From the NCBI GenBank assembly GCA_977006965.1, contig OZ345362.1, positions 744,001 through 808,000 of the forward strand: a stretch of 64,000 nucleotides of DNA. The letters are read 5' to 3'. A program made the translations under genes and the position numbers. Under the pieces are notes generated by a model, which saw only the letters and a list, made by a program, of their open reading frames with translations, ran no database searches and had not been told where the DNA came from. Below are positions 1 to 9,728 of this stretch, piece by piece (position 1 is the stretch's first letter; each line of letters begins with the position of its first letter). Source of the stretch: Phymatolithon calcareum (Eukaryota > Rhodophyta > Florideophyceae > Hapalidiales).

Positions 1-1317
1 GGCAAGCTACCAGGGATCCTTTACATAGGAGATCATCAAATATCCCCAGTGCGATGTTGAATCGGAACAGTTCAACCCTAATTTGGGAAGAACAAATTTA
101 GTATTTAATACTCATCTCAGTTCTGAGACTGGTTTAACCCCATTACAGCTCTCCAATAACCGTTCAATTCTTCTTCGACGCAGGGTATCATGTACTTGTA
201 CACATCAAGAATGATATTTCAAGTTGTGCTCTGTGGATCGATTGTTATTTTCAAAGCAACTTGCGCACTCGATCTTATCCATTCGAACTTAATGAAACCA
301 CTTACTGCATCTCCCACTGGTGCGCTCCATTGCTGTCTGTCTAGGCTTTGAGATCTTCGCTTTCTTTGTTCCCACTGCTGCGCACTTTTCCCCATATCCC
401 CTCTGGAAAACATAGGAAATTCGAAAAATGCTTCACGTACCGGAAGGTGGGATTATGTAGACCACCGAAGCGTGGAGCACTCACGAAAAGAAACTCTTCA
501 CCCGACAGAATCAAGCCAAATTTTGTTAGCACCCGAAAAGTTGCCCCAAACGTCAGCAGATGTGAAAATTCTGCGTTAGTCCCCGAAGTTATCTCCGAAG
601 ATGAAATAACTATGAGGGCTGCGTACAGTGTGTAGATCTTCAACTTCCAAAGCAGGATTCAGATTCGAATTCCAGTATGAAAGCTGAAGACACGGCTGCG
701 AAGCAAACTGAGTCAAGTGGAACAAAGCAATTAAATTTATCTAATTTACTAGTCGAGTTCGGTTTTGGCACGAATCCCTTCCGCCGTACACCCTCCAGAG
801 CTACATATTATTGAAACTTCGAGGGCATGCTTTTCCCAGCATCTGCTGCCAAGGACAAACTTCGAGGAACACTGCACACAATAATCATACGACGTTGCAC
901 TGGGTTCGCATACCATCGCAATTCCCCAGAACATGTTTTCTCACTTTACCGGGAAAAAGTCCTCTTCTCTCCTTCCGGTTGCTGTCTTTGGCAGCAGCCA
1001 CGACGTGTGGAGCAGTATAGTTTCGTGAACACAAGGCATCATGGGTGAAATCAACTCAACAAGATTTCGAAAAAGACTCGACACTAACTTTCCATTCGCA
1101 CACCAACGGATTCTTAGGCTCCTTTTCGAATTTCGAGACAAGCAATGTTTTGTGCCGGAAATGGCAGTCATTCCAAAACTTTTTACATTCGACGCATACC
1201 CCCGTTCTAGCGACACACGCCTAACAATGTACCACCATTACCGCACCTGTATCCTAAAGTTGCAACTGTTCAACCCAGTAAAACCAGTGCACCGTAATTA
1301 CCACATTGTCTCTTGCA
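1..1317. other. gene-free stretch at left edge
   Basis: I see no credible gene here. Open frames are short, overlap on both strands and match no family I know. The right end is the 3' flank of the minus-strand mannosidase gene. A short sequence near 540-565 (GTTGCCCCAAACGTC) resembles one near 16588, hinting at an old dispersed repeat, but the match is too short to annotate. Confidence 0.5.
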
Positions 1318-3105
1318 TTAGAGCTCAGTGTGCTCTGTCGACACCCCAGTTTCCACTTTCAACTGTTCACTATCGCTCGGCTCTGTAGAACTTGATACCT
1401 GCGACGCGACCGAAATCACACCCTCATCCGCGTTAAGGTCCGGCGTAATGAGCAGCGGGTGCGCTTCAGTGTTAAAAACCCACTTGTTCAAGGGCAGTTC
1501 CTCGTCAGGACCGAAGATGAGGTACAGATACTTGAATGTCTCCGCAATCACGAACGAGTGCATGATATCCTGTTTGCGCGGTTTCCTTGACCGCGCGTTC
1601 TTGATCACAGCATAACCCCCTTCGTCAATCTTACAGTGTTTCTCAATTTGTTGGAACACGTCCCATGCATATTTGCGATATTTCTCCTTCTTCGTGTGTC
1701 GCCACATATAGAAAAACGCCTCCACTGCCTCGGGTCGCAGATTGTATGCGCCCGACATGCGCCATTGATCCTCGTCTCCGAGCCGGATATTTTCGCCGGA
1801 CAAACCCGACGGGGACCGCTTGTACATGAGATAGCACGTGTCTGTTAAACTTTCAGCCAGCTGTTCCCAATTATTCCGCCGCTCAGTTTCATTCACGCCT
1901 AGACCGCGAAGACCAAGCACAATCATACCCGGAATATAGCACGAAAAATGGTCCATCCTATGCGAGAATTGCGCGCGGCCATATTGGTCTGGCACCACAT
2001 CGCGCACAATAGTGTCACCGAAACGGCTCGTGTAGCTTGCAAGTTCGACTATACCGTCAATAACCTGCGCAAAAAGTTCCCAGTATCGAGATTCCGTGCC
2101 GCCGCCTTGCACCCATGACTTCACGAGATATTCGAAATACGAATCTGCTGGCGCTCCGAGCGTTACCATATTTGTTGAATACATTCCAGAGGAAAGCGAA
2201 AGCGAGAATGGAAGAAGTGCGCGAAATTTGCCTCCCAGTCGCACCGAGTGTGAGCCTATGACTTGCAGTTTCTCAATTGTCTCCTCGGTTACAGCGCGCA
2301 CGCGTTTTAACAAAGGTTCCTTGGAATGATGTGCCAATGCGCGATACTCCAATTGCACGGTACCAATCTCGGCGAGGTAGAGCGCGTCTCCAATAGATGT
2401 GTGCGTTTCGAACCGACCAGTCTCGTTCAGGAAACAGCGAGGCCAGGGCAATCCCGATGGGGAGTCGAAAGACCCTGAAAGACGAACGCCCAATTCTTCC
2501 GCTTTACGCATGTACATCTCATCACCGGAAAGGTGATACATGGAAATGAGACCGCCGAGAACGCGAATAACGGTTTCAAACACGATAACGCTGCCAATTT
2601 TTTCAAAATTCAGTTCACTCGCCACCCAGTTTCGCGCGCGTTTGTATCGACCGTCGAGTCCACCCATGAGATAAAGGGTACTGAGAGAGTCAACGATAGT
2701 CGTGCCAAGTCCGGCTGCAAAACTGTTCGTGCCTTGCCGCGTCACGGGTTTCAATTCGTCGAAACCCCATGCCAAGCCGACGTATGCGTCCCACGCGTGC
2801 TTCACTGCATTCTTTACAGCGATGCGTCGCTCCTTGTTCACATCGTCAAGTCCGGTCTCGCCAAAGCTGGAAAATGACCCGACGGGGAGAATGGTACCGT
2901 TTCTTCGAAAAGTCGACTCTGAATCGCGGATTCGCTCGAGATACTCCTGTGCATGACGTATGAGAACATGTTCGCGCTTCTTGTACTGCGCTTGCAGTGA
3001 TGCATCACAGGTACCAAGGGTGCTTGTCGCGGGAGCCGAGCCAAACAAGAAGAGCAGAAGAATGCAGAGGTGGAGTACGGGCGGAATGAGCCGCAATGCG
3101 ACCAT
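1318..3105 (-). CDS. class I alpha-1,2-mannosidase, GH47 (ER/Golgi type)
   Basis: This 595-residue single-exon protein should trim alpha-1,2-linked mannose from N-glycans in the ER or Golgi. Residues 1-28 form a hydrophobic signal peptide or anchor. The GH47 barrel runs from about 100 to 553. Visible family motifs are NSFAAGLGTTIVDSLSTLY (about 127-145), FETVIRVLGG with the acidic residue E177, MDHFSCYIPG with D385, LRPEAVEAFFYMWR with E459, and NTEAHPL (about 545-551) with the Thr that binds calcium. Cys389 and Cys424 sit where the conserved disulfide of ER mannosidase I lies. Length and motif order fit MAN1B1/MNS-type enzymes better than EDEM proteins. The tail after about 555 is acidic and Ser-rich and lacks family matches. 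The first Met begins the signal peptide, so I keep it. No intron is needed. The next gene upstream (3812-4585) is on the same strand, about 700 bp away. Confidence 0.93.
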   Translation of the reverse strand: MVALRLIPPVLHLCILLLFLFGSAPATSTLGTCDASLQAQYKKREHVLIRHAQEYLERIRDSESTFRRNGTILPVGSFSSFGETGLDDVNKERRIAVKNAVKHAWDAYVGLAWGFDELKPVTRQGTNSFAAGLGTTIVDSLSTLYLMGGLDGRYKRARNWVASELNFEKIGSVIVFETVIRVLGGLISMYHLSGDEMYMRKAEELGVRLSGSFDSPSGLPWPRCFLNETGRFETHTSIGDALYLAEIGTVQLEYRALAHHSKEPLLKRVRAVTEETIEKLQVIGSHSVRLGGKFRALLPFSLSLSSGMYSTNMVTLGAPADSYFEYLVKSWVQGGGTESRYWELFAQVIDGIVELASYTSRFGDTIVRDVVPDQYGRAQFSHRMDHFSCYIPGMIVLGLRGLGVNETERRNNWEQLAESLTDTCYLMYKRSPSGLSGENIRLGDEDQWRMSGAYNLRPEAVEAFFYMWRHTKKEKYRKYAWDVFQQIEKHCKIDEGGYAVIKNARSRKPRKQDIMHSFVIAETFKYLYLIFGPDEELPLNKWVFNTEAHPLLITPDLNADEGVISVASQVSSSTEPSDSEQLKVETGVSTEHTEL

Positions 3106-3811
3106 TTATTTCACGTCGTTGTGAAGGCCCGAGGGCATTTCGGAATGGATGTGGTGCGGGAAAGAGGACCTTCGCGAAACGACAGGGTGCAAAAGAAAAC
3201 ACACGACATAATGACTGCAATAATGATGATCCAGAAATCGTTCATGATTGAATTTGGAAGGAAATGAATTAGACGAAACAAAGTACTGTACTCTTGCAGT
3301 TGAGGCTTGAAATTACAAAAAGAAGCTACGTTCATAGGTCAGTTTTCTATATTTGTATAGTTTCTCCTCGATTTTCGATTTCATGATTGTTTTTTAGGAT
3401 AAAATACTCGTAATTTTGCTCTGAGAAACAAAAATACCCAGTCATTATCGTTAAGTATGTTTCTACTGTAATAATAAAAAAATACAAGACGGTACTGTAG
3501 CAATGTGTCTCTTTACAGGGCAGGAATCTGTACTGTATCTCCGAATTCTTCATCTTTCGTGGAGAAACTCTTGAAGGGTTCTCAACAATGCTTGGCTAAT
3601 GCCATCAACATGGTTTTAAGTGGATTTCAATTGGTGATCTCAGTGGGAATCTGGGTGTCGGCGGGGTTTATTTCTTGAGGGTACGTGGGGAAATTACGCT
3701 AGAGAAGCGACAACGCAAAGGACAAAAATCGCGCGCAGGGTAGGTTGTCAAAGCCACCCTAAATTCATGATGATGTGACATCGTCAGCCGAAAGCGCCAA
3801 CGATCTTCTGC
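3106..3811. other. intergenic spacer, 5' flank of the mannosidase gene
   Basis: This is AT-rich spacer between two minus-strand genes, with no credible reading frame. It holds three copies of the GTACTGTA motif, at 3283-3291, 3492-3499 and 3530-3537. The first is about 180 bp upstream of the mannosidase start. No TATA box is evident. Confidence 0.5.
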
Positions 3812-4585
3812 CTACTTTATCTCTCTATACTTTTCTGCCTCAGTTCTGGCGTTCTCCACGGCAACAGCTTCGAAATGCATCTTCCCAACAATCGAAAAGA
3901 ACACGTAAACAATCATCGGATAGAGCATCGCCGCGGTGATTCCCCAAGGCGTCGCGTGTGCATCCGGTAAGCTCTCCTTCGGGTCCACGACGTACAAAAT
4001 CCATCTATTATGCACCACAAACAGCAATCCTCCATATATCGCGATAAGAATCGCCAAAAGTGTCCAAGGTCCAACTCTCGTTCGCAGCAACCTCCTCGGA
4101 AAGACATCCACCAATCGATACCCCCACACCCAATGATGAAGGGTGACAAACCACGCCCATGGCGCTCTACCGACGACGTCTGCGCGGGCTAATAGCACGT
4201 GAAAGAGGAGCTCCATCACGTTGCGAAACACGAGGAACCGACCGACAGGGACACCGAACGACTCGCTTGTACGGTTCATGCCGAGGGCGATAGGAAGTGA
4301 TGCGAGAAATAGTGCCCCGTTGGACGACCAGAAGAGCGTGCGGGATTTGAAGTGGAGAGCGAGCGGTCCGAGGATCATGAGATGGGCGTAACAGACGACG
4401 AGGTGGACAAGGAAGAGGAGACGGGCGAACGGCGGCGCTCCGAGGGTCTTGTTCAGAAGTTTTTCACTGGGTTTCAGGACTATGGACAGGCCGACGAAGG
4501 CACCGGCGGCCACTAGAAGGGCATGGGCAAGTGTGATGCCGTAGATAACCTGGATATCCATCACGCATCCACCCGTCCGCGGCAA
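3812..4585 (-). CDS. multi-pass membrane protein of unknown function
   Basis: This 257-residue protein has six or seven hydrophobic segments, at roughly 13-37, 53-77, 84-102, 112-137, 142-158, 171-199 and 215-235. Short charged loops separate them, and the tail is charged (about 236-257). I recognise no family motif. An aromatic HHW/WGYR cluster lies near residues 149-156. The first Met opens the frame, but Met9 (4559-4561) directly precedes the first membrane segment and is an equally good start. The frame is clean and its hydrophobic pattern is regular, which argues for a real gene. GTACTGTA motifs occur about 200-350 bp upstream (4781-4793 and 4932-4940). It could be a lineage-specific transporter-like or lipid-handling protein, but nothing in the sequence shows which. 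Confidence 0.7.
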   Translation of the reverse strand: MPRTGGCVMDIQVIYGITLAHALLVAAGAFVGLSIVLKPSEKLLNKTLGAPPFARLLFLVHLVVCYAHLMILGPLALHFKSRTLFWSSNGALFLASLPIALGMNRTSESFGVPVGRFLVFRNVMELLFHVLLARADVVGRAPWAWFVTLHHWVWGYRLVDVFPRRLLRTRVGPWTLLAILIAIYGGLLFVVHNRWILYVVDPKESLPDAHATPWGITAAMLYPMIVYVFFSIVGKMHFEAVAVENARTEAEKYREIK

Positions 4586-5039
4586 TTCGACGTCGCCCTT
4601 CTGAATTCGGGGTTACTGGTGCGATGACCAGGATTGGGGCACAAGATTGCTGTCTAAGCCAGATAGCCTCTGTGATTTATAACGCCGATGCGTGTCGTGA
4701 TACTATTAAAACGGGTGCCTCTTTCATATCACCATGAAGCGAACGAGTAAGAGCTCATACCTGCTTCCAAAATGTCGTGCGTACTGTACTGTATTGAGCA
4801 GTACTTTTTGCTTCCACTATACAAGAGTACGGGAGACCCTTAATTGGGGGCAATAGTTTCATATTTTTAGCGGCTTTGTAGGTATAGGCACGAGACGTTG
4901 CTGCAGTACAGAACATTGGAAACCGTTATACGTACTGTACAGATGTGTACGTACAATAGTTTTCCAAACCATATCGTGTACGAACGACAGGCTTATTTTT
5001 AGAATGATTGGCAGAAACGATTTAAATCATGGCTGGCAA
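4586..5039. other. intergenic spacer with clustered GTACTGTA motifs
   Basis: No gene is visible. The stretch is the 5' flank of the membrane-protein gene and contains GTACTGTACTGTA (4781-4793), CAGTACAG (about 4904) and GTACTGTAC (4932-4940). These match the motif seen upstream of several other genes in the window. Confidence 0.4.
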
Positions 5040-5345
5040 AATTATGTTCGTACAAAAATTTGTTGCTATACCAGATTTTTGGTTGTATGATACCATATTT
5101 GGGGGGAAAGTGGCACGTAACAGTAGAGCTCATTGCTCTTCTCGGTCCCTTTTTCCACAGTCCGTATTTTTGTAAGTGTTGTACCTACGTGGTGTAATTA
5201 TAAAGAAGACCATCTTCGCAGTCATCCATCAAGGATGACGGCGAAGATGGTCTTTGCGCGCTCCGGGGCAGATCGTCGCTCGAACCGTATCGGAGGTTGT
5301 GTGTGGGGGTTATACCTCCCTCGGATATATCATTGGCAAGTATCA
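5040..5345 (+). repeat. dispersed repeat family R1, copy A
   Basis: The stretch aligns with 14200-14530 over about 300 bp at moderate identity. Shared blocks include CAGATTTTTG, TGTCCGTATTTTTG-like text, TAATAAAGAA-like text and GAGGTTGTG(T/C)GTGGGGGT. Copy A carries a 24-bp inverted duplication (hairpin at 5206-5254) that copy B lacks. No coding potential is seen. The family is non-autonomous and of unknown class. Confidence 0.65.
5206..5254. repeat. foldback hairpin, 22-bp arms
   Basis: Arms 5206-5227 and 5233-5254 are inverted copies (21 of 22 match) around a 5-nt loop. The homologous stretch in R1 copy B (14391-14430) has the left arm in diverged form but no right arm. Confidence 0.85.
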
Positions 5346-5525
5346 TACTTGCACTTGCCACTGGCGTGTGCGAGCAAGGTATTACCAGGGGAAAAGTAAT
5401 AGAGGGGGAGTAAAACTGAGGGGGCTATTATAGCATTCACGGTCCCCTGTGTACGTGCATCATGTATGTAGGTCCAGATATGCATCAAATTAATAAGTGT
5501 TAAACAGAATATTTCAGCGTGCTTA

Positions 5526-5558
5526 TCATATTACATCCACAAAGTGGATGTAATATGA
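5526..5558. repeat. perfect hairpin inside the TIR element
   Basis: TCATATTACATCCAC (5526-5540) is followed by a 3-nt loop and its exact inverted complement (5544-5558). Confidence 0.9.
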
Positions 5559-5667
5559 CAACTCGGCTTCTCCTTCGTCGCATGGATGAAAATTAGTGCA
5601 AATAGGGAACATCGTGATACAGTGCACAATACAGCATGGAGTGCCTTTCTCCGGATTTCGGCTGAAT

Positions 5668-5729
5668 TCAAAATTTCAGCTGAGGTGTTTGGCATCTTTC
5701 AAAATTTCAGCTGAGGTGTTTGGCATCTT
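5668..5729 (+). repeat. 31-bp tandem duplication
   Basis: Two identical 31-bp units abut, 5668-5698 and 5699-5729. Each contains TTTCAGCTGAGGTGTTTGGC. They lie inside the TIR element and lengthen its internal open frame. Confidence 0.9.
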
Positions 5730-6685
5730 TGCAAGTCGGACAAACAATATGGATCCATATTCTGGTTGGGCGCCCGTGTCATTGCGTTCACCGACGGAGA
5801 ACGCGGAGACCGACTCAGACAGCAGCGCTTCCACAGATAACTCCCGTATTGGCTTGGCTCTTGAGAGCGGTCTGGCATTGTGCGACCGCCTCCATGACTG
5901 GGAACTACTTGTACACACCAGTACTGCTGGCGATGGTGATCGTATCGCATGTGACGACAACACCTCTGACGACGCAAGCAGCTCAAGCGTGATGCAGTTG
6001 AAGGTCAGGCGAAATTGACCAGAGCAGAAGGTCTCACAGGCGTGCTTAAGAAAACCAGGAAAAGTTGGGAATAAAATCGAAAATATGCCTATAGGGAGTA
6101 TACACGTCGCCACTGTATCGAAAAACCAACGAATTGATCATCTCTTCTCGAGCAGCTGCTCGCTAGCTTTACTGCACTCGACTTGGGCACCATTTTCTGC
6201 TCCTCGTCTATTGGTCGATGACCAGTCGACAGTATAACATTTTGGCAGATAATATGAAACAGGCGAAAACCCCATACAATATGCTGCACACGCAGGGGTC
6301 CCTATCCATTACTTTTCTGATACTGCAATTTTCAGTTTTATTCCCCCTCTATTACTTTTCCCCTGGTATTACAAGTACGTAATTACGTCTACAGTAGGTA
6401 AAGCTGGCACAAATGCTTATTCCAAGCCCCCGGTTGTCAATGGCGATCAGTCTCACGCCAACTGCGTTTTTCCATTTTTCCTCTTACTTCGGCTTTTCTC
6501 AGGCATCGTAGACAAAACCTCCTCATAATAATATAGTATGAGCGAGACATTCAATACAGCGCTAGTTAAATGTATAAAGTTGTCTCTTTCCCCCAGGGGG
6601 CCCCAGGTACTACACGACACACTGTAAACATGATAGGAACCAGAGATTCCAAATGATTTCACATTATAAATTGAAGTTAATGTAA

Positions 6686-7074
6686 GCAAACAGGTTTTTT
6701 TGTGGGAGAACGTGTAACACACAAAAGGCAGAATGCTAATTCCCGGCCTACGACCGACCGCGGAACCGCGCAAGTGCTCACCTACGACCGGTGACACAGA
6801 GTTGCCTACCTTAAGCTTTGTGCATGAGAACGTCTTTTACTCCTTCCTTCGGTTCCATCCACTGCTTGCTACTCAATGCCAGTGTCTATAGTAATCTACT
6901 TGACCCCATATAGGATCACTGCCCCTGTGGTCCAGATACACATATAATCCCCTTTTGGTCCAATTAATGAGAAATCTCCCCCTTGTGGTCCAGCCTCATC
7001 ATGAGCCTCGACCAAGGACCGCCGTGCACGTCAGTTGCACAGAGCGGACACATGATACCCCTAACATTTCACAG
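6686..7074 (+). repeat. dispersed repeat family R2, copy A
   Basis: About 390 bp match 63436-63830 in the same orientation at high identity (over 90% by eye through the core). The shared core starts near AAAGGCAGAATGCTAATTCC, continues through CCTACGACCGACCGCGGAAC, and ends after GAGCCTCGACC. It contains three copies of TGGTCC. No TIR, LTR terminus or target duplication is clear, so the class is unknown. Confidence 0.88.
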
Positions 7075-9728
7075 TTAAGTTGGTGTATAAACATCATACA
7101 TCATGATGATCATGATGATGTTCGAAAGAGCACCAGAACATCATCATGACTCATGATGGGTCATAAATTTGAAAAATATTCAAAAGATCAACAAAAGAGA
7201 GAGAGAGAGGCGAAGACTTGCAAATTCCCCGCGTGGAGTATACCCTGAAAAACACGGCCGGCGTTTTGGAACGCCAGAGCCACCTCAAATGTAGATACAG
7301 TGCTACCAGAATCAGACATAGCAGCAACCTGCCCGGCTTCTGTTGTACGCCCTAAGTCGCAATTACCCGCGGTAAATCTTTGCCTTCACCGTTTCCATTA
7401 AGAAGGCTTGCAAGAACACAAGCTTTCCAAGAAGTTCAAGTGCCGTTTCTGTGTAGCGTTGCTTGGGGCGCTGCAACGTTTTAGGGAGCTTGGCCGCGTC
7501 CTTTTTGAGACACAAGGCTTTTGGGTGCTCCCTTGGTGAACCATTTACCGCCAATTCAAGTGCAATATTATACACTTGAATTGCACTCTTTCTGCACTGG
7601 AGGCGCAAAAAGAAAGATTTAACTCCACGTGAATATTCCTGTTGGCCCAGTCTGAGTATGACACAAACTGAAGTCTTGAGGATGTGGCTAGCTGGAGTTA
7701 AGAGATCCCTGTTAGCGTGCACAAAGGTGAAGGTTTTGAGACTCCATACGTCAGTTCTGTTGGCGGAGTTTAGGCAAGACACTGCAGCGGAGTTTACAGG
7801 CTTCTGTGGCAGGAGCATCCACTGATGTCGTAGTGCAGTTGAGAGGACGGCACCTAAAAGTTGCACCTGGAGCATCACATAGACTGCACTGCGAGGAGTA
7901 ATGCAGGACACACAAAGCGGAGAAATCTTCCGTGGTGGGAAAGTTGGAATAAATCTGCGTGAACGTTAATGGAACGACGGAGCACACAAATGTTTATTAT
8001 TTTAAAAAAATTACCATCTTAAGGGATCAGTTTTGCTTCGGCGTAAGATGGGGATCCATAACTCAAAACAGTAATAGTATGGCGACGTGAAGCAGGTAAT
8101 CTTGCATGTTCTCACCAAGTTAGCTCGCTTAGTGGAGCCGACAAGAACATTGCATGTATTAGTCCAGATTGTCAATCGGCGAGAGGCTACCGCGATTGGT
8201 ATACAATGCAAGGAAACGGAAAATTGACGACTTGCACAGCATGTCCTGTTGGAATAAATAGAGGGAAGAGAACGTTGAACGAGTAAACGTTGTACAAACA
8301 TGGCTTATGACACTGACGATGCCCAACTTCTTCAGGTAGTTTGCCTGCTTGTCCCATATTGTGTGCCCAGTTCAATGCATTCCGAATATTTGTATGAGAT
8401 CCCAAATAGGGCGTCCTGGGCAAGAGCGACCTGAAGCACAATAAAAAGTCTCGGGTAAGATCGCAATGCATCACGGAACGGTTTGGGAAACGTCGTGGAA
8501 ATACACATGATGATCGACATGTGCAACAGGCTTTTTGTGTTAGAGTGCAAGATAGTGTTGGACCGCGAAGCAAAGAAGTCATTGAATGGAAATAGACATA
8601 CCCAGGCTGTGTCGGTCGTAGTCGCAGTATCACATAAGCTCGGATCAAGGACATGCATGAAGTTAAAGCACTATGAAAGTCTCGTGTAAGATCGCAATGT
8701 GTCGCGCAAATACGCATGATGATAAACATGTGCAACAGGGACCTACGATGGTACCGGCTTGGACACATTCTTAGAATGCACGAACGCCGCCTGGTCCGAT
8801 ATCGGCGTTCTTCAAGACCGTGTGGTAGGTCAGCTGGTAGTTCTTTGGAGCCATTGTCTCTTCTCAGGGCCTTGATCTCGTGTGGTTGTTCGACAGGACC
8901 GTCAGCGCACAATGAAATTGATGGTAAAACAAATTCCACCACTTGCGCAGGTGCGAAAGTGTCGATTTCGTGCTCCCGTGCTATGGACCCGGACACGAGA
9001 TTAAATACCAAGTTGACTCGATCACACTTGCACGTGTACGGTGCCGCGGTCGCATCGATTTGTTTGCATTACATGCGGCTAAGCTGCAGGAGGCTACAGT
9101 AAAAACTCTGTGATACGCCTTAAACTTCGGCTAGCCAGATCCTTATCACATCACTTTAGCGCATCCAAAAGACTTTGACAAATATTTTCTTTCTGCTTCG
9201 CAGTAGAACTGCGGCAGTTGTCAATTCTGAGTTCATGAACCTACAGTTCCAAGGCACCGCTGAATGAAGAAAACCAACTCCGGTCGGAACTGCATTATGA
9301 AGACCTCGGAAACTATAAAAAAGAAGTTCTGAAACTGCTGTGGACAAAGTGATAGAGTTTGAAAACTCCACATTTTTGGATCCTGGCTAATTTTTGCGCC
9401 CCCAGTGTGGTGCACCGAGGCAATACTTCCAGCTGTATGAAAGAAGAAGAGCCATGTTTTGAGCAGAAAATGAAACGAACGATATTGCTTTGTTGCAAAC
9501 TCTGTACTGTGGACTGTTCCTCTCCCACCACGTAAATTAACAGGCTTTGCGCGTGGACAATGCGATGCGGCATTCAAGTCTGGCCCCGTTCCTTGGCGGG
9601 ATCTTGCGCAAGATCGTCGTTCTGCGCAAAAGCCAATATCCAGAGGTGCGCGCATCGCAAGGTACCGAAAACTTGTCGTATTCGGCCTCCACTCTATTGG
9701 GCGAACGGTAAACTCCTCGTCAAGAAAC
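7075..9728. other. gene-free stretch with short repeats
   Basis: No recognisable gene. It contains CATCATGATGATCATGATG-type palindromic text (about 7095-7160), a GA microsatellite (about 7196-7208) and a local direct repeat. In that repeat, text around 8436-8540 (GTAAGATCGCAATG, CATGTGCAACAGG) recurs at 8667-8745. Minus-strand open frames at 7363-7911 and 8187-9011 are the longest but match nothing I know, and the second spans the local repeat. The right end is the 5' flank of the GTPase gene. Confidence 0.4.

Larger units (their letters stand above)
5385..6366. mobile_element. non-autonomous TIR DNA transposon, 982 bp
   Basis: The element begins CCAGGGGAAAAGTAATAGAG and ends with the inverted copy, with about 33 of the first 34 bases matching. 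TATTA lies directly on both sides (5380-5384 and 6367-6371), consistent with a 5-bp target duplication. A TA or TTA duplication is also possible because the flanks are repetitive. Inside are a perfect 15-bp-stem hairpin (5526-5558) and a 31-bp tandem duplication (5668-5729). A 140-codon open frame (5596-6018, plus strand) with a Ser/Asp-rich tail resembles no transposase I know. The superfamily is unassigned. Confidence 0.75.

Noticed and set aside
5596-6018. 140-codon frame inside the TIR element
   Set aside because: It contains a tandem duplication and has no transposase motif; described with the element but not called a gene.
7363-7911. 182-codon minus-strand frame
   Set aside because: No domain, no homologous copy in the window and no promoter-like context.
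8187-9011. 274-codon minus-strand frame
   Set aside because: It spans a local direct repeat (8436-8745), is Cys/Arg-rich in a way typical of chance frames, and has no family match.
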